DNA of 64,000 nucleotides, taken from the NCBI GenBank assembly GCA_036571765.1, contig BROE01000022.1, positions 6,529,801 to 6,593,800 on the forward strand. The letters are read 5' to 3'. Shown here piece by piece: positions 40,702-53,994 of the stretch. The notes beneath the pieces are model-generated. The model ran no database searches, was not told where the DNA came from, and saw only the letters and a list, made by a program, of their open reading frames with translations. Position 1 is the stretch's first letter, and each line of letters starts with the position of its first letter. The translations under genes and the position numbers were made by a program. This DNA comes from Plecoglossus altivelis. Lineage: Eukaryota; Chordata; Actinopteri; Osmeriformes; Plecoglossidae.

Positions 40702-41632
40702 TCTCTCTCTCTATCTCTCTATCTCTCTCTTCCACACTCACGACCTCCCCCTAGGGAAGCAATGGACTCTAGCCAACTGGAACCTGCTCCCAACATCTTC
40801 ATTTGGAGAAGGGATTGAGAGAGACATTGAGAAAGAGGGATAGAGAGGTGAGAGAAGGGTGGAGGGGTGAGACAGAAGGGTGGAGGGGTGGGAGATAGGG
40901 GTGGAGGAGTGAGAGAGAGGGGTGGAGGAGTGAGAGAGAAGGGTGGGGGAGCAAGGGAAGAAAGCAGGGTGAAGTTGGAGGGAGAGAGGTTGGAGGGAGT
41001 GGGCCAAAGGGAGAAACAGAAGTGTCGAATAATGAGAGTAGCAGAGCACTGAGCTGACCACATCTCCCTGCTGGGCCTTGACAGTCCAAACGAGGAGAGA
41101 GAGGGGAGAGTGGACAGACCCTCAGAAAAAGGAGAGAGAGAAAGAGAAAGGGGTGAGTGGACAGACCTTCTGAAAAGGGAGAGAGAGAAAGAGAGAGGGG
41201 TGTGTGGACAGACCCTCTGAAAAAGGAGAGAAAGAGAGAGGGGAGAGAGAGAGAGAGAGGGGGGTGAGTGGACAGACCCTCTGAAAAAGGAGAGAAAGAG
41301 AGAGGGGGAGAGAGAGAGAGAGAGAGAGAGGGGGGTGGACAGACCCTCTGAAAAAGGAGAGAGAGAGAGAAGGAAAGGTGGTAAGAGAGGAAGGGACAGA
41401 TGTACTGAGAATGAGGGAGGGTGAGTAAGGTATAATGAGGAACTAGCTATCTGCATGTGTCCCAAAACTCATCTGCTGTCAGCTCCAGGTTGCTGCTGTC
41501 GGTATAGAGAGTTGTGTACGCTGCTCAAATCCCAGCCAGGTGGGGAGGCCTGCTGTCTCTTACTGACAAAATGGAAGTAGATGGAGGGTCTTTATTATTT
41601 CATTAGCCCTTCCACACACGCACACACACACA

Positions 41633-41677
<45 letters not shown>

Positions 41678-42745
41678 ATAGTTGTGCACATTCAGACTTG
41701 CACAGTTACCAGCCACATAACGGACACGTCAATAATTCAGTTCATCCATGCAGGCCCACACATTGTACTGACTGACACTACCCTGCAGACACACAAGGAG
41801 CCGTCCAAATCCAAACACACACATACTAATATGCAGTATGACCTTACCAGCACCTGTATATACAGCAGTAGACAGACCTCCCTTTAACCCAACCTGACTA
41901 GGATTAAAACTAACTGCTCTGTTGACTCCCAGTCTAACTCCACTTAATCCTATTTCCCTCTTCATTTCCCCCCTGCACCTGCCTGGGTGTGTGTGTGTGT
42001 GTCCTGTAGACAGTAGTCTCCATTATCTTGATTGGTCCTGGGAGGGTGTTGAAGGCAGAGGAAGGATAAGGTTTCTGGACAGTCTCTGAGTTCAGGTTCC
42101 TCTCAGGTACAGACCCAGGTCAGCTTGCCACCCCCCCCAGAGCCCACATCTGAAGGATGCGAGGAAACACTAAACTGATCCAGGGATCGTGTTTAGGTGC
42201 ATCTTACTCCAACACCTGAGCGAAGAATTGGATGAGCTTTGCTATCCCAACCCCCTGTCAGTGGATCTGAGCTTATAGCTTCTAATGATAATGTTAAATG
42301 TGAGATGCCTTCCAGAAGCATACGTCTGCCAGCCTCGCTCCGCCGACTCAGCTCTCTGGCTGAATGGAGACACTCAGGTTCAAAGAAGTGCTGACTCAGA
42401 CACAGAAACATAAAGGAGAATATCTCTGAGCAAAAGCCTCAAAGATTTTGGAGCTTGTGACAGTATTGTGCCTCTGGTCTAGCCTGAGTTTGCCCTCTCC
42501 TTTCCCCCTCTCTTCCTACACTCCTCTCTTCCTCTACTCCTCTTTTCCTCCAGTTCTCTCTCCGTACACTCCTCTCTTCCTCCACTCCTCTCTTCACTGG
42601 CTATCTGGGCTAAATGATGGCAGCTATGACCAGCAGGCCTTTTCTGAAAGAATCTTCTGAGACAGAGCCGTGTCTGTGTGTGTGTGTGTGTGTTTGTCTG
42701 TATGTGTGTGTGTGTGTGTTTGTCTGTATGTGTGTGTGTGTGTGT

Positions 42746-42784
<39 letters not shown>

Positions 42785-44422
42785 TGTGTGTGTGTGTGTT
42801 TCTGTGTGTGTGTGTCTGTGTGTGTGTGTGTGCTCCCGTGATCACAGCACAACCTGAGGCCTCCTCCAGATCACTCAGCTGCCTCGTATCCATCACAGTG
42901 TCTCTGCAGGTGTGTCGGGGCCTTGCAGACCAGCTCAGAGCGTGCAGGATGTTCAGCCTTGGCTCAGCAGCTTGTACCCCTGTCCTCTCCTCACACACCC
43001 TGCAGCAGGAACCTGCCCTCATCACTTTTCTCTGCGCTGCTGGATCGTAGTCAGCTGAAAGGGTGGGATGGAACTCCCTTGAGTGTGTGTGTGCGTGCGT
43101 GCGTGAATCAGGCATTGGTGTGTGGGTGTGTGTGTGTGACCGTGCGTCAGGCACTGGTGTGTGGGTGTGACCATGCATCAGGCACTGGCGTGTGGGTGTG
43201 TGTGTGTGTGCTTTTGGGATGTAGGGGTGTGTGTTTGTGGCGGGAGGTAGACGCCACCGTGACCATGGCTCAGGTCTAGTGTTACTTCATCACTTAACAC
43301 ACCTGACCCCCCCCCCTTCTCACAGGTAGGCACTAGCAGGTGCTGCGGTCTGTAGCTAGATTGGATGGGTCCCTTCGAGACTGACGACACCACCTGCCGT
43401 AGCTCGTGTGAGACACATTCTAGAAACATGTCAATATCGAGGCGGATCTCATGGAACTCTTTTTCTAGGTGTGACTGGTATGTAGGACAAGCAGAGACGC
43501 TGCAAACTATAATGGAGATTAGACTTCATGAGCAGGTGAGGACTCACAGATGAGAGGAGAGAATGGAGAGAAGAGAGGAGCGGGAGACAGAGAGATAAGG
43601 GAAGAGAGAGAGAGAGAGAGGAGAGATAAGGGAAGAGTGAGAGAGAGAGGAGAGATAAGAGTACAGATTTGAAAGAATAGAGGGAGAGAGAAAGAGAGAT
43701 GAGGGAATGAAGAGAGGAGACGAGAGAGGAAAGATAAGAGAGGATGGGTGAGAAATGGGAGAGAGAGGAGGGGGGAGGAGGGAGGGAGGGGGGAGGCCCT
43801 GCAGCAGTGGCAAGGCTGTCAGCAGGCGTCATGTCTCCCACCAGTCCTGTGTGTTAAGGCACTGTCCTTCACTGCAGGTGTGTGTGTGTGTGTTCACGGG
43901 TGTGCGTGCATACCTGCATGCTATACAGCAGTAAGTGTGGGTGGATACACACCACTGTACTCAGACAACAAGGCCTATGTCACAGTGTGTCTCAATGGGG
44001 ACTCCTTGATGTTGAGTGACTCTCTATGGCTGGATCCTGCATGTCACTAAGCCAGACTCCCTGTGTTGGAGGGGGTGTCGAGGGAAATCACTTCCCCCCC
44101 TCCCCCCAGTCCCCACCCTCATTTCAACAGCCCCCCTAGAGCCATGCTCAATAATTACACTCCACTATCCTATTAAGACTTTTTGGCCTTTAGCCATTTC
44201 TGGTCATTTTGACTTCTTCTCGCTTCATGTTCCTGTGCTCAGATTTGAGAGGGCTTGACATTGCTCTGTGACCAGAGGGGTGTGTTCAAATCTCCGATGA
44301 CATGCAGCCCCTGCTCCCATGGGCGGGAAACCCCTTCACCCCTATTACTGGTGAAGGACTTAGGCTGTTGTGGGTCACACAAAGCTGAGCTAGTTGACGA
44401 CTAGATAGAGTGCGAGAGAGAG

Positions 44423-44471
<49 letters not shown>

Positions 44472-45607
44472 GAGAGAGAGACTGTGAAGGGAGGAAGGAA
44501 GTACGAAAGAGATGCAAGCTTTTTTGGCACGCGTGTCCGTGTGTTGGAGAGAGAAAGAGAGGGCACAAGAGACAGCATGAATGTGACTGTATCTCCAGCC
44601 AGCTGTGTCTCCCTGAGAGCCCAACAGGGATGTCAGTACACAGGGGCCCCACTGAGTGTGTGTGTGCGTGTGTGTGTGTGTGTGTGTGTCTGCGTGTGTG
44701 TGTGGAGGGGGAGTGACAGCATGTGTTTTTCTACCACTACCGGCGTGTTGGAGGTTATGTCAGGGGGACGTGAGAAGGAGAATTCTCTCACACACAGCGG
44801 GTGATGTATTACACCTCCCTTGCACACACACTCACACACACACACACACATCACCTCCCTCCTCTACGTACACACACACACACACAACCATCACCACCAG
44901 CAGACTCCTTGCTTCCTCTGTGGACAGATCCATCCGGTCTTGCTCCATCAGTCTAACGTGTGTGTCTGCATGAGAGTGTGCGTGTGTGTCTGCATGAGTG
45001 TGTGTGTGTTGGTGCGTATATGCGTGTGTGTGTGTGTCAGCCATGCGTGCAGACCGAGGGAACGGCCTTTCTCCATTCAGCGGGTCATTAACTTATTGCA
45101 GCTGTCTCCACCATGGTGTTGGCAGGTGTCAATTCCTCCTTCTGTCCTCCTCTCCTCATCTCTCTGTTTAGAAGCTTCTCACCAGCTATTGTGAATGAAG
45201 CGCCCATCCTAGAAGTGGACTCTCTTTATCTGGGCCCATAGTAGGTATCGACGGAGACTGAGGGATTTACGCAGCGTCTAATTATGTTCTGAATGCAGCT
45301 TTGGTTGTCTGTTCTGGCTGTGGAATGTTCCATTAAAAAGGGAGTTGATCTGGTTGCAGTCAAAGAACAAAACCATGTTGGCCTTAATAGATGTTCTCAT
45401 TTCCTTATTGGACTTTTGCCATGTAAAGACAGTCGGCCAAACACACACACACACACGTACGTAGGGCAGTATTGACCCAGCCCAGAATTGACAAGAACCC
45501 AGGGTGGATCATCCCAGGGCGGGTCCACTACTTAGAGCCTGCACTTTCTCTGCATGCAATGGACCAGAACTGTTCCTCTACCTCCCTTTCCATTTCCTCT
45601 GACTCTC

Positions 45608-45638
<31 letters not shown>

Positions 45639-47536
45639 ATACACACACACACGCACATACACAGACACACACATCGCACACCTAACACACAGCATAAGCA
45701 TGCAGGAAGACCTGAAGCTTGACAAAGGGGGTACAGGACAGACAAGATGAAGATTTGCAATCAGAGCTTGTCATCACCTCACGAAGCCACACACACACAC
45801 ACACGCTCTGATTGTATTGTGTGACGTCCCTGAGTGACGGGCACAGGTCACATGGGGAAAGCTGCTTGAAAAAAGATTGTTTGTCAGGAACACTTTCTGT
45901 TCTTGATACAAACACTCTCACATACGTATCTTACATACACACATACTCACATACACACCTTATATACACACATACTCACATACACACCTTACATACACAC
46001 ACATTCACATACATGCGCTGTGGTTCATGCCCATTCTATGGCGTCCATCTGTGTTTCACAGTCATGTGTGTGACTGACCCATCCTCTCCTTCGGCTCCTC
46101 TTCAGGTGTTCCACGCCAACACCGACCCCACGGAGGTGGTTCTGAACAGGATCCCCCAGCCTGTCCTGGCCCGCTTCGTCCGCATCCGGCCCCAGACCTG
46201 GAAGAACGGCATCGCCCTGCGCTTCGAGCTGTACGGCTGCCAGATCACCGGTGAGCGTTAGCTTTAGCTCGGCAGGCTAACACCGTGGGCTGACTGCACC
46301 GCACCGCATCACCTGTACGACAGAGACAGACCACTGCCCCTGTCTCTGTCCACCATCCACCATCCACCCCTCCATCACCTGCTCTTCCACTCCTCCCTCC
46401 ATCCAGCCATTTCCTCTCTCTCCCTCCCCTCCCTCCGTACCACCCCAGAGCTATTCACACACCTAATGAGATTGCTCTATTTCGGGCCCCGTGGTGACGA
46501 GGCAAGCTATCATTGTGTTTGGCCCCCCGTGCAGCTGATGAGAGCAGGGGGCTTCTGATGTTATCACTACCGCCATCTCCTCCATCATTATTGTATTAGG
46601 AGCCTATTCGCTGCCTCGCAGGGCCACACTCAGGGTCCTGATAGGCTTTTAGCTAGGGGAGCTATTTCAGCGCTGACACAAATGACACATAAACATGATC
46701 CTGGTGTCTATATTAGCCCAGGGCTAGCCTGCACTCAGTGGGCCACGGGACCAACAGTGCTGCACATCACTCATAACATAATACCCTGTATTATATCCAC
46801 TGGGAGGGCGTGGAGTGCCCCTTGGTGTGTGTGTGTGTTTGTGTGCGAGTGCGTGTGTGTGTGTTTGTGTGCAAGTGTGTGTGTGTGTGTTTGTGTGCGT
46901 GTGTGTGTGCGTGTGTGTGTGTGTGTGCGTGTGTGTGTGTGTGTGCGTGTGTGTGTGTGTGTGTGCGTGGGCCCCAGGATTGTGTCTGTCGGTGTGTGCA
47001 TTTACCTTTGTTTCTCTGCCTCTTTGCCCCCTCTCCTTCTCGTTCTCTCGCTTTCACTCCAACTCAAACAATCGCTAGGAGATTTTGGCGAGGGTCCACG
47101 GTGGCCTGAGATATAAGGCTACCACTCTCTGGCACGCCTCGAACTTCAATCCAACTTCAATGCCGTTTCTCCTCCCGCGTTACGCTTCCAACTGGCATTC
47201 TGAGCTACCCTCCTCTCCTATCTCAGTTTTGAACCCTCCATCTCTCCATTCCATAATGCATCTCTTCTTCCCTCTTTCCCAGCTCTGTCCTGTAGACCTC
47301 CCACTCCCAGGTACCTTTTCTCTCCATTGCAGGCTTCCTCCACCAGCATCCCCTTATTTTTAGCACCTTTTCATGTCCGTACCGTGTGTGAGAGAGTGAG
47401 GGATGACTCCACGCTGCTTCTTCTGGCTCTCATCCTTGACTTGCAGGGCCAACGCAGTGGGAGTGTGTGTGGGCCGTACTTCAGAGTGTGTATGTGTGTG
47501 TGTGTGTGTTTGTGTCTTTGAACCGTACTTCAGAGT

Positions 47537-47574
<38 letters not shown>

Positions 47575-50452
47575 GAACTCCTCTTCAGAGTTTGTGCGCG
47601 TGTTTTAACTGGATTTCCAAGTGTGTGGATGCGTTCTGTATCCTTTGTCCATTTGTGAAGGGCTCTTCTCCAGAAACCTCCATATCTGTCTCCTAATACA
47701 ATATATCTGTGTGCAAGCCATTGCCTCTGCAATATCAATTTCCTGGACCAAAATCCCTCCCTCCTAACTTTCCGCTCCCATGCTATCACCTACAGCAATG
47801 TACGGAAAACAGGATGAACGAGGTGGATGTTCTTCTTTGCCATATTTGCCCAAGTTCCTCTGGAGTCAGGGTGGCATCGCCACCAAACACACTCGCTTGT
47901 TTTGTTGATTCATTATTTACTTCTCATGCCTCCGCGAGTGACATAACACCATGAAATTCATTGCCGGCTAGGCCTTAAATGTGCAGATGTCAATATCCTG
48001 CACTCACTCTCTTCTCTTCCTCTCTCACTACCCCACCGCCCGCCCCCGCCACCCACGCCAACCCCATTCCGCCTCCCCCAACCGTCTCCAACGCCCCTCC
48101 TCCAGACGCCCCTTGTTCAGAGCTCCAGGGCATGATGTCAGGACTTCTGCCCGACTCCCAGATCTCCGCCTCCTCCATGAGGGACATCCATGGCTCCATG
48201 GGTGCGGCCCGGCTGGTGGCCAGCAGGTCAGGCTGGTTCCCCAGCCCCACGCAGCCCCTGGCTGGGGAGGAGTGGCTGCAGGTATGCCCCCCACCACCAT
48301 CACCACCACCAGTGAGCATGGTGTGGCAGGAAGGATGATGTTGTGGTGTGGCAGGAAGACTGACCGCGTGGTGTGTTGCAGGTGGACCTGGCGGTGCCCA
48401 GGACGGTCAGTGGCATCATCACCCAGGGGGCACGCAGCGTGGAGGGCAGTACCAGCGCTGAGAACAGGGCCTTCGTCAGGAAGTACAAGCTGGCACACAG
48501 CCTGACGGGCAAGGACTGGACCTTCATCCAGGATGTCAAGACTGGCCATGCCAAGGTAAAGGATGGACTGGCTCACCCTCACTGTACTCTGAGGCATGCT
48601 CGCATGCCCACATGTTGTTATACAGCTGTGTTGTGTGCATGTTGTGGACAGACTTGTACTCTGGTTGTACAGTTACAGATAAACACACAAACTCACGAAC
48701 AGGCCTGCGTGTCTGTCAGTCATAGTGGATGGTTTCAGCTGCAGGGTATTAATAGCAGCAGTTGTTCTCAGTGAGTCAGTCTCTGATCCATAGACAAGCC
48801 TCCCTCCCTCTCTTTCTCTCTTTCTCTCTGCCTCTCCCCTCTCTTTCTCAGTCCGTCTCTCTGTCTCTCGCTGTCTCTCTCCTCCGTAGCACTGAAAGAA
48901 TGGAATTCCATTAGAGTCTCAGACGTGATAACATTTCAATTTCATCTTTTACACTGGCGTTAATTAAAAATGCCTGTGCTCGGCCAGTCACTCCAGGCAT
49001 CTGGCTGCTGCAGCAGCCAGTCACTCCAGGCAGCAGCAGCCTGCTGCAGCAGCCAGTCACTCCAGGCAGCAGCCTGCTGCAGCAGTCAGTCACTCCAGGC
49101 AGCAGCCTGCTGCAGCAGCTAGTCACTCCAGGCAGCAGCCTGCTGCAGCAGCCAGTCACTCCAGGCAGCAGCCTGCTGCAGCAGCCAGTCACTCCAGGCA
49201 GCAGCAGCCTGCTGCAGCAGCTAGTTGCTCCAGGCCCTCCTCTCCCTGCTGCCTGGAGAGTTCCATTATCTCACCGTCTCCCCTTTATCTCTCTCCCACT
49301 CACTTTATCTCGCTCCCCCTCTATCTCTCTCCCTCTCTATCTCTCTCCCCCTCTATCTCTCCCTCTCTATCTCTCTCCCTCTCTATCTTTCTCCCCCTCT
49401 CTATCTCTCTCCCTCTCTCTCTCTCCCTCTCTCTCTCTCCATCTGTCTTTCTCTCTCTCTCTCTCTCCCTCTCTCTTTCTTTCCCTTTCTCTCTCTCTAT
49501 CTCTCTCTCTCTCTCTCTCCCTCTTCCTTTTGTCCAGATTTTCGAGGGAAACACTCACTACGACACGCCGGAGGTGCGGCGGTTCGAGGAGCTGGTGGCC
49601 CAGTTTGTGCGTGTGTACCCCGAGCGGTGGTCCCCTGCTGGGATCGGCATGAGGATGGAGGTGCTGGGCTGCGACCTGCCAGGTTAGAGCTCCTCCTCAC
49701 ACACACATGAACACGGTCCCAGAACACACACGCAGACGCACGTGGAAGAGCAGGCCTGTGTGTACGCACATGTACATAAACTCAAGCTTTCTCCGGCTGT
49801 GGAAACTCACTGTGATGTATAATGTTCTTCCTTATGACTGCTTTCAACAGTACTGTGTAGGAGATTTTGTCTACGAAGTTCTGTTTGTTCGTAGAGAGGA
49901 ATTCAGTACACGAAAAGATAATCACCCTTACACACGCACACGCGCGCGCACACGCAGTAAACATGGCATCACGCATACCGAACCGCATACTGTCCAGTCT
50001 GAGCATGTCATTATCGTGACTGAAACAAGACAACATGTGTGTGGGGGGGATCAGAAGCAGCTTCACTATAGGGTTTACATGTCTGGGATCAGCAGACTAT
50101 AGATTAAGCTGTCTGGGTCGACACCAGCTAGGGGACACAGCACATGCATGCACACAGCTCTGGGCCCTCATCTCTTAGTTGCATCATGTCAAGAATGAAG
50201 ATACTCCCTCCTCTCCTTTCCTTGCGTCCTCTCCTCTCTCCTCTCTCCTCTTTCCATCTATCCTCTCCTCTTTACGTTGACTGGATGTGACATCAGCACT
50301 GGGCCTCCAGCAAGTGGAAGTGGCACGAGGCAGGTGAAGATAGGGACAGGATATGACACAAAGCTGGTCCCCCTGGACGCAGTCCTGCCTGCCTGGCAGG
50401 AAGAGGCTGGTGGCCGTCAGTGACGGGCTGTCAGCATCACTCTGTGTATAAG

Positions 50453-50489
<37 letters not shown>

Positions 50490-53350
50490 GAAGTTGTGGT
50501 CCAAGCTCCAGCTAAATAAAGCCACCTGCCTGTAGGGCAGCTGGTACCCTGCGGGGGGGTCTAGCCCAGATGTGTCAGATCTGGGCCACAGGCAGACCAT
50601 GATGGGGACAAGGGGAAAGGAGTTACTCTGGGTTAAACTGTGAGGTGAGTTAATCCACCTGAGTTGAGACATGTGTCGGCCCACCCCCCAAAAAAAAACC
50701 TGCTGCGCCGGACTTTCAGATGGGTCAACGAGTCCGGGTGGGGCCGGTCCTGGTACTGAGGGAGAGGATGGGCCATCTGGCCTCCCAGCCCAGTGTTACT
50801 CTGGAAGTAAAGAGAGCACAAGGGAGACGGAGAGGGAGCGGGGAGAGAGGAAGTCCAACTCAGGGAGAGAGACAAAGGGGAAAGAGGGAGAGAGAGAGTA
50901 ATTGAGGGCTTTGGAGGGATAGATTATAGTCACAGTGATGGACGCAGCAGGAAAGTGATAAAGGCTGGGAGAGGGTGTGGGAAGACATGAGAGAAGAATG
51001 GATGGGAGAAAGAGAGGAGAGGGATTTGAGGATGTCCACAGGGAGACCCGCTGTTCCAGTGTGTGATGCGGCCGCGCTGCATTGGTCTGGACCAGGCGGG
51101 GGCTGGAGGGCTGGAGGTCTGGAGGTCTGGCCACCAGATGTTCCAGAGGCAGGGGACTCAATCTTCTGCCTCTTAACCAGGAGCAAGTCTCTCTCACACA
51201 CACACACACACACACACGGCCCCCTAACCCACACCCTGAAGGGGGTCTGGGCTTAATCTGTGCATTAACCATAACAATGTACTCTCCCACTTACACGCAC
51301 ATAGAGAACACAGACCATCTGCCCCTTTGCTACACGGCTGATTGATGAAGCTTGCATAACATGTGGTGTGTTAAAGCACAACTCGACTTCATTCTACTCA
51401 GGGTCTATTAAACCCTAAAGCGCAAGAGGTTGTTTTGAATGTAGTCAGGATAGAAGCCGTTCCTCCTAACACTGTCTGTGAGGTCTGACTGGTGGGCATC
51501 GCTGAGCGAGAGGTGATGATGCTGGGTGTCTCTGGCCACTTTGGCCACAGCAGCAGGACTTCATCTGGCTTTCTTGTTGTTATTTTCCGTTATGCTGGCT
51601 GGGGAATCGTAGGGGAGATTAAATATTAAGAGGAGTGCATCAGCTACAGTCTACCGAACAGGCCTGTTTACCTCCTACACACACACACTCACTCGCGAGC
51701 ACACACACATACTCGTACACACACACTCACTCACTGACACACACACACACACTCACACTCGCGCACACACTCACACACACACATGCACTCACACTCGCGC
51801 ACACTCACTCTTACACACACACTCACACACACTCTCTCACACACACACACTCACGCGTGCACACTCTCACATGCTCACACACGCGCGCTCCTTGAAGTAT
51901 GCCGGACCTCTCTTGGTAAAGCAAACAGCAAGCGAGAGAGGATCCTTCTCTTCAGGTTAGCTCCACCGTGGTCTCTGAAGAGGCTCTGGGTTCTCAGTGC
52001 TGCCTCCCTGCCACTGTTCCCCACAGGAAGAGAGGGAGGAGAGACACGCAGAGAGGGAGAGAGAAATAATGAATTGATGAATAAATAAAATGAGACATCT
52101 CACGCTCCTCATCCGTGCAAGGCGGAGCGTGAAAGGCACCCGGTCCGACCTCGGGTACTCCAATCACTGCAGTCTCCATTATTCATTGTTGATTTGAGGA
52201 CTGCTGGTGTGTGTGTGTGTGTCTGCCATGTGTCTGGCTGTGTGCTCACGTGTGTGTTGACTCAGGGTAGGACAGTGACCTCTACAGGCAGGAGAAGCCG
52301 CAGGGTCTTGTGAGGAGAGAGAGTAGCCGGGAGATCATACTTCGCACACGTCTTCAGACTGTGTCGGAGCTGCGAGCCAGCGCCGCGCCATAACTTAGTC
52401 AGAGTGGCGGAGCCCGTGAGAGACTTGAACCATCAACCCGAGCATTAGGAGTGCCAACTCCTTCCTCGCCCTAGCTGAGCCATCTGTTGTTGTCTGTCTT
52501 TCCTCACACACAGCACCTAGCTGGCATGTTCTAACTCCAGCTCATTGTTTAGTGCTGCGGGAGGAGTCTGGGAGAGCATTCTGTTTCTCATCTCCATATA
52601 GACTAGCTGAGCTATCACTCATTTAGCTTGTACCAGTGCCCAAAGCTGTAGTATGCCAGCCTGTCAGTCAGGCAGCCAGTCATTCAGCTAGCCAGTCAGA
52701 ATCAGCCAGCCAGTCGGCCATTCGATCAGCTAGGCAGTCCTAATCAGGCAGCCAGCGAGGGCTTGACTCTGTGCTTAGACTGAAGAGAATGACCCAAGCA
52801 GGCCTCTGCCTCCTGACTCTGTTCCTAGGGGAGGGGCCCCCGGGGGCTCCAGTTCTAGAATGTTCAGGTGTTCTGATGTTCCGGAGCTCTCCGTGGCAGG
52901 TTGCCAAGGCAGGCCCCGCTGCTATCATCAGACTGATCACTTTCACATGTGAGGGAGGTGGCCTGCCTCCAGATCCTGACAGGGGATTGGTGGGATAGGC
53001 CCCAAGATACGACCCCCCCCCCCCCCCCCCCCCACGGGGATGGATGTTACAGCCTGAGTCTGGCCATGGTCTTCAGCTATGCTACTGAAACTATAGCTCT
53101 CTCCTAGCCCCCTGGTCTTTCGCTCTCCCTCTCTCAGAAACCCGACCGAACCGATAAACTTCCCGAGTTAAAGACACATGCGAGCTCTTGCGTGCCAGAG
53201 CAAGAGTCAATGCTCGTGGCTCCCGTTGCATCTGGACTTCTGGGGTATGGTTGGCAGTGCCCGAGTAGAGTGCGGGTAGGGAAGCGCGTAGTGCGCTCTC
53301 GTATTCCTCATCTCGGCTGTCGGTCTGCGCTGTTCGGCTATTGCTCCTCG

Positions 53351-53401
<51 letters not shown>

Positions 53402-53963
53402 GTGCTGTGTACAGAGAGTGCCCTTGCTCATCTCCCCCTGTCTTCTCATCTGGTTGTTTGAAGTGTCACACATGGAAGTGCTTAGCGTTGGGCGCAGGTT
53501 CACTCACAGCACCGCTGCTTCTCTCTCCAGCCCAGGGCTCCACCGCTGCATCCTCCCCGTCTAAATATTTGGCTTGAGCCCTTCACTTTTCCTCCCTGTT
53601 CTACATCAGTCACGCTTCCTCTTTCTCGCTCTCGCTCTCTCTATCTCGCCCTCTATCTCTCTCCATCCCTTCCTTCTCTGAATGTGTTGGAGGCTGTTAA
53701 ATTCTGTCTAAGCTCTCCATGTGTCCATTACCGAGGAGGTGGAGGGTGGGATCCCTTTACAAGCTGATGGACAGCTGTAGTTCTCTGTGAAGGCTTATGT
53801 TGTCACTGGGGTCTTCTGACAGGCAGCCTGGGGGCTTATCAAAGTCTATAGGGTTTCTGGACGAATCATCTGTGCATCACATCAAACTCGAAACCACGTC
53901 GCCGCGGAAACGGCTTCTATAGCAGGAGTGCTCTTTTAATGAATTTGTGCCACTTGGTGTGTA

Positions 53964-53994
<31 letters not shown>

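Larger units (their letters stand above)
36373..46105 (+). other. nrp2: nrp2 intron 7 (9.7 kb)
   Basis: CA/CTCA/CT arrays occupy 36387-36690. Further contents: a ggctgg-type ladder (37812-37925), CT (38635-38750), a 27-bp tandem repeat (40408-40493), CT (40661-40735), G-rich and GA minisatellites (40856-40960, 41110-41370), CA (41614-41673), a long GT array (42672-42833), a ~33-bp GT-rich repeat (43100-43210), GA (43553-43780, 44410-44482), GT/CA (44655-44705, 44823-44888, 45610-45665), and a 30-bp CA-rich repeat (45918-46010). Some unique AT-rich patches (39150-39700) separate them. No exon is seen. Confidence 0.8.
48556..49537 (+). other. nrp2: nrp2 intron 10 (982 bp)
   Basis: Contents: CT tracts at 48800-48885, a 33-bp minisatellite of about seven units (48985-49225), then 270 bp of (CT)n-rich sequence (49265-49530) reaching to the exon 11 acceptor. 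There is almost no unique sequence. No exon is seen. Confidence 0.85.

Noticed and set aside
42610..43178. Long open frames on both strands translating to THTHTH or CVCVCV proteins (also at 18102, 23706, 46682, 58657 and elsewhere)
   Set aside because: They are translations of CA/GT microsatellites; they have no domain, no splice context and open frames on both strands.
48028..48597. 189-codon minus-strand frame opposite exons 9-10
   Set aside because: It is the antisense shadow of real coding exons with GC-rich codon use; no known domain.
48911..49192. 93-codon minus-strand frame with an 11-residue repeat (CCSRLLPGVTG)
   Set aside because: It is the translation of a 33-bp minisatellite; the frame is open only because 33 is divisible by three.
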